DNA of 5,275 bases from Candidatus Binatota bacterium (lineage in GTDB: Bacteria > Desulfobacterota > Binatia > Bin18). A program made the translations under genes and the position numbers. The notes below the pieces were generated by a model. That model searched no databases, was not told where the DNA came from, and was given only the letters and a program-made list of their open reading frames with translations. Where the stretch lies: positions 1-5,275 of the forward strand of contig WTHE01000704.1 of assembly GCA_011523315.1 (NCBI GenBank), in the 5' to 3' direction. Positions 5,153-5,275 of the stretch are shown one piece after another (within the stretch, counting starts at the first letter, position 1; the number at the start of each line of letters is the position of its first letter).

Positions 5153-5275
5153 TCAGCGCCGGCCGCTGACCATATTGCGCAGCGAGTAATACTGTTTGGC
5201 CCGGCCCGGCGAGAAGAGGCGCTTCATCACATAACAGTGCGAGTAGGTCGCGTGCGGCTTCTTGGCGTTGATGTC
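5153..5275 (-). CDS. C-terminal 40 codons of an unidentified protein, cut by window edge
   Basis: The minus strand is open from the right edge to a TGA at 5153-5155. It encodes a basic, Tyr-rich end (DINAKKPHATYSHCYVMKR ... QYYSLRNMVSGRR). The frame is uninterrupted and its composition looks coding, but 40 residues are too few to name a family. No membrane segment is visible. Its stop lies 62 bases before the receptor start on the same strand, so the two are probably in one operon, and this gene may hold the clue to the receptor's ligand. Confidence 0.6.
   Translation of the reverse strand, partial: DINAKKPHATYSHCYVMKRLFSPGRAKQYYSLRNMVSGRR

Overview
The window looks like chromosomal DNA of a Gram-negative bacterium. 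It encodes an outer-membrane TonB-dependent receptor, several proteins with Sec-type signal peptides, and strong Shine-Dalgarno sites (GGAGG/GAGGAG type). No marker gene allows a confident phylum call. The right-hand part is GC-rich. The left-hand gene block is closer to balanced composition on the lines I sampled by eye, which, with its unrecognised genes and the adjoining transposon wreck, suggests an accessory region beside a conserved one.

Layout, left to right. (1) Positions 1-554, minus strand: a two-gene operon of small exported proteins. The upstream gene is a 97-residue protein with two Cys-X3-Cys motifs. Twenty-five bases further on comes a second signal-peptide protein that runs off the left edge. 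(2) Positions 555-819: a divergent intergenic region with an 11-bp direct repeat at 13-bp spacing and a TATATATA tract. (3) Positions 820-1958, plus strand: a 308-residue cytoplasmic protein of unknown function with a helix-turn-helix-like (or LysM-like) N-terminus, then a 57-residue protein with a signal or membrane segment. The 3' end of the second gene runs into transposon sequence. (4) About 1929-2840: a heavily decayed IS630-family transposase. Its N-terminal two thirds read on the minus strand (2528 down to about 1929). Its C-terminal third reads on the plus strand (2559-2821). The two parts meet head-on at a 7-bp-arm hairpin (2541-2558), the layout expected from an internal inversion. 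Stops, frameshifts and a missing catalytic Asp show it is dead. (5) Positions 2859-5090, minus strand: an intact 743-residue TonB-dependent receptor with an unusual Asp/Glu-rich insert in the barrel. (6) Positions 5153-5275, minus strand: the last 40 codons of an unidentified gene, probably co-transcribed with the receptor.

How the parts may work together: the left block (two exported proteins divergent from a possible regulator and a small exported or membrane peptide) could be one divergently controlled unit, but nothing in the sequence gives it a known function. The receptor should import an unknown ligand across the outer membrane with TonB-ExbB-ExbD, which are not in the window. The dead IS lies between these two units.
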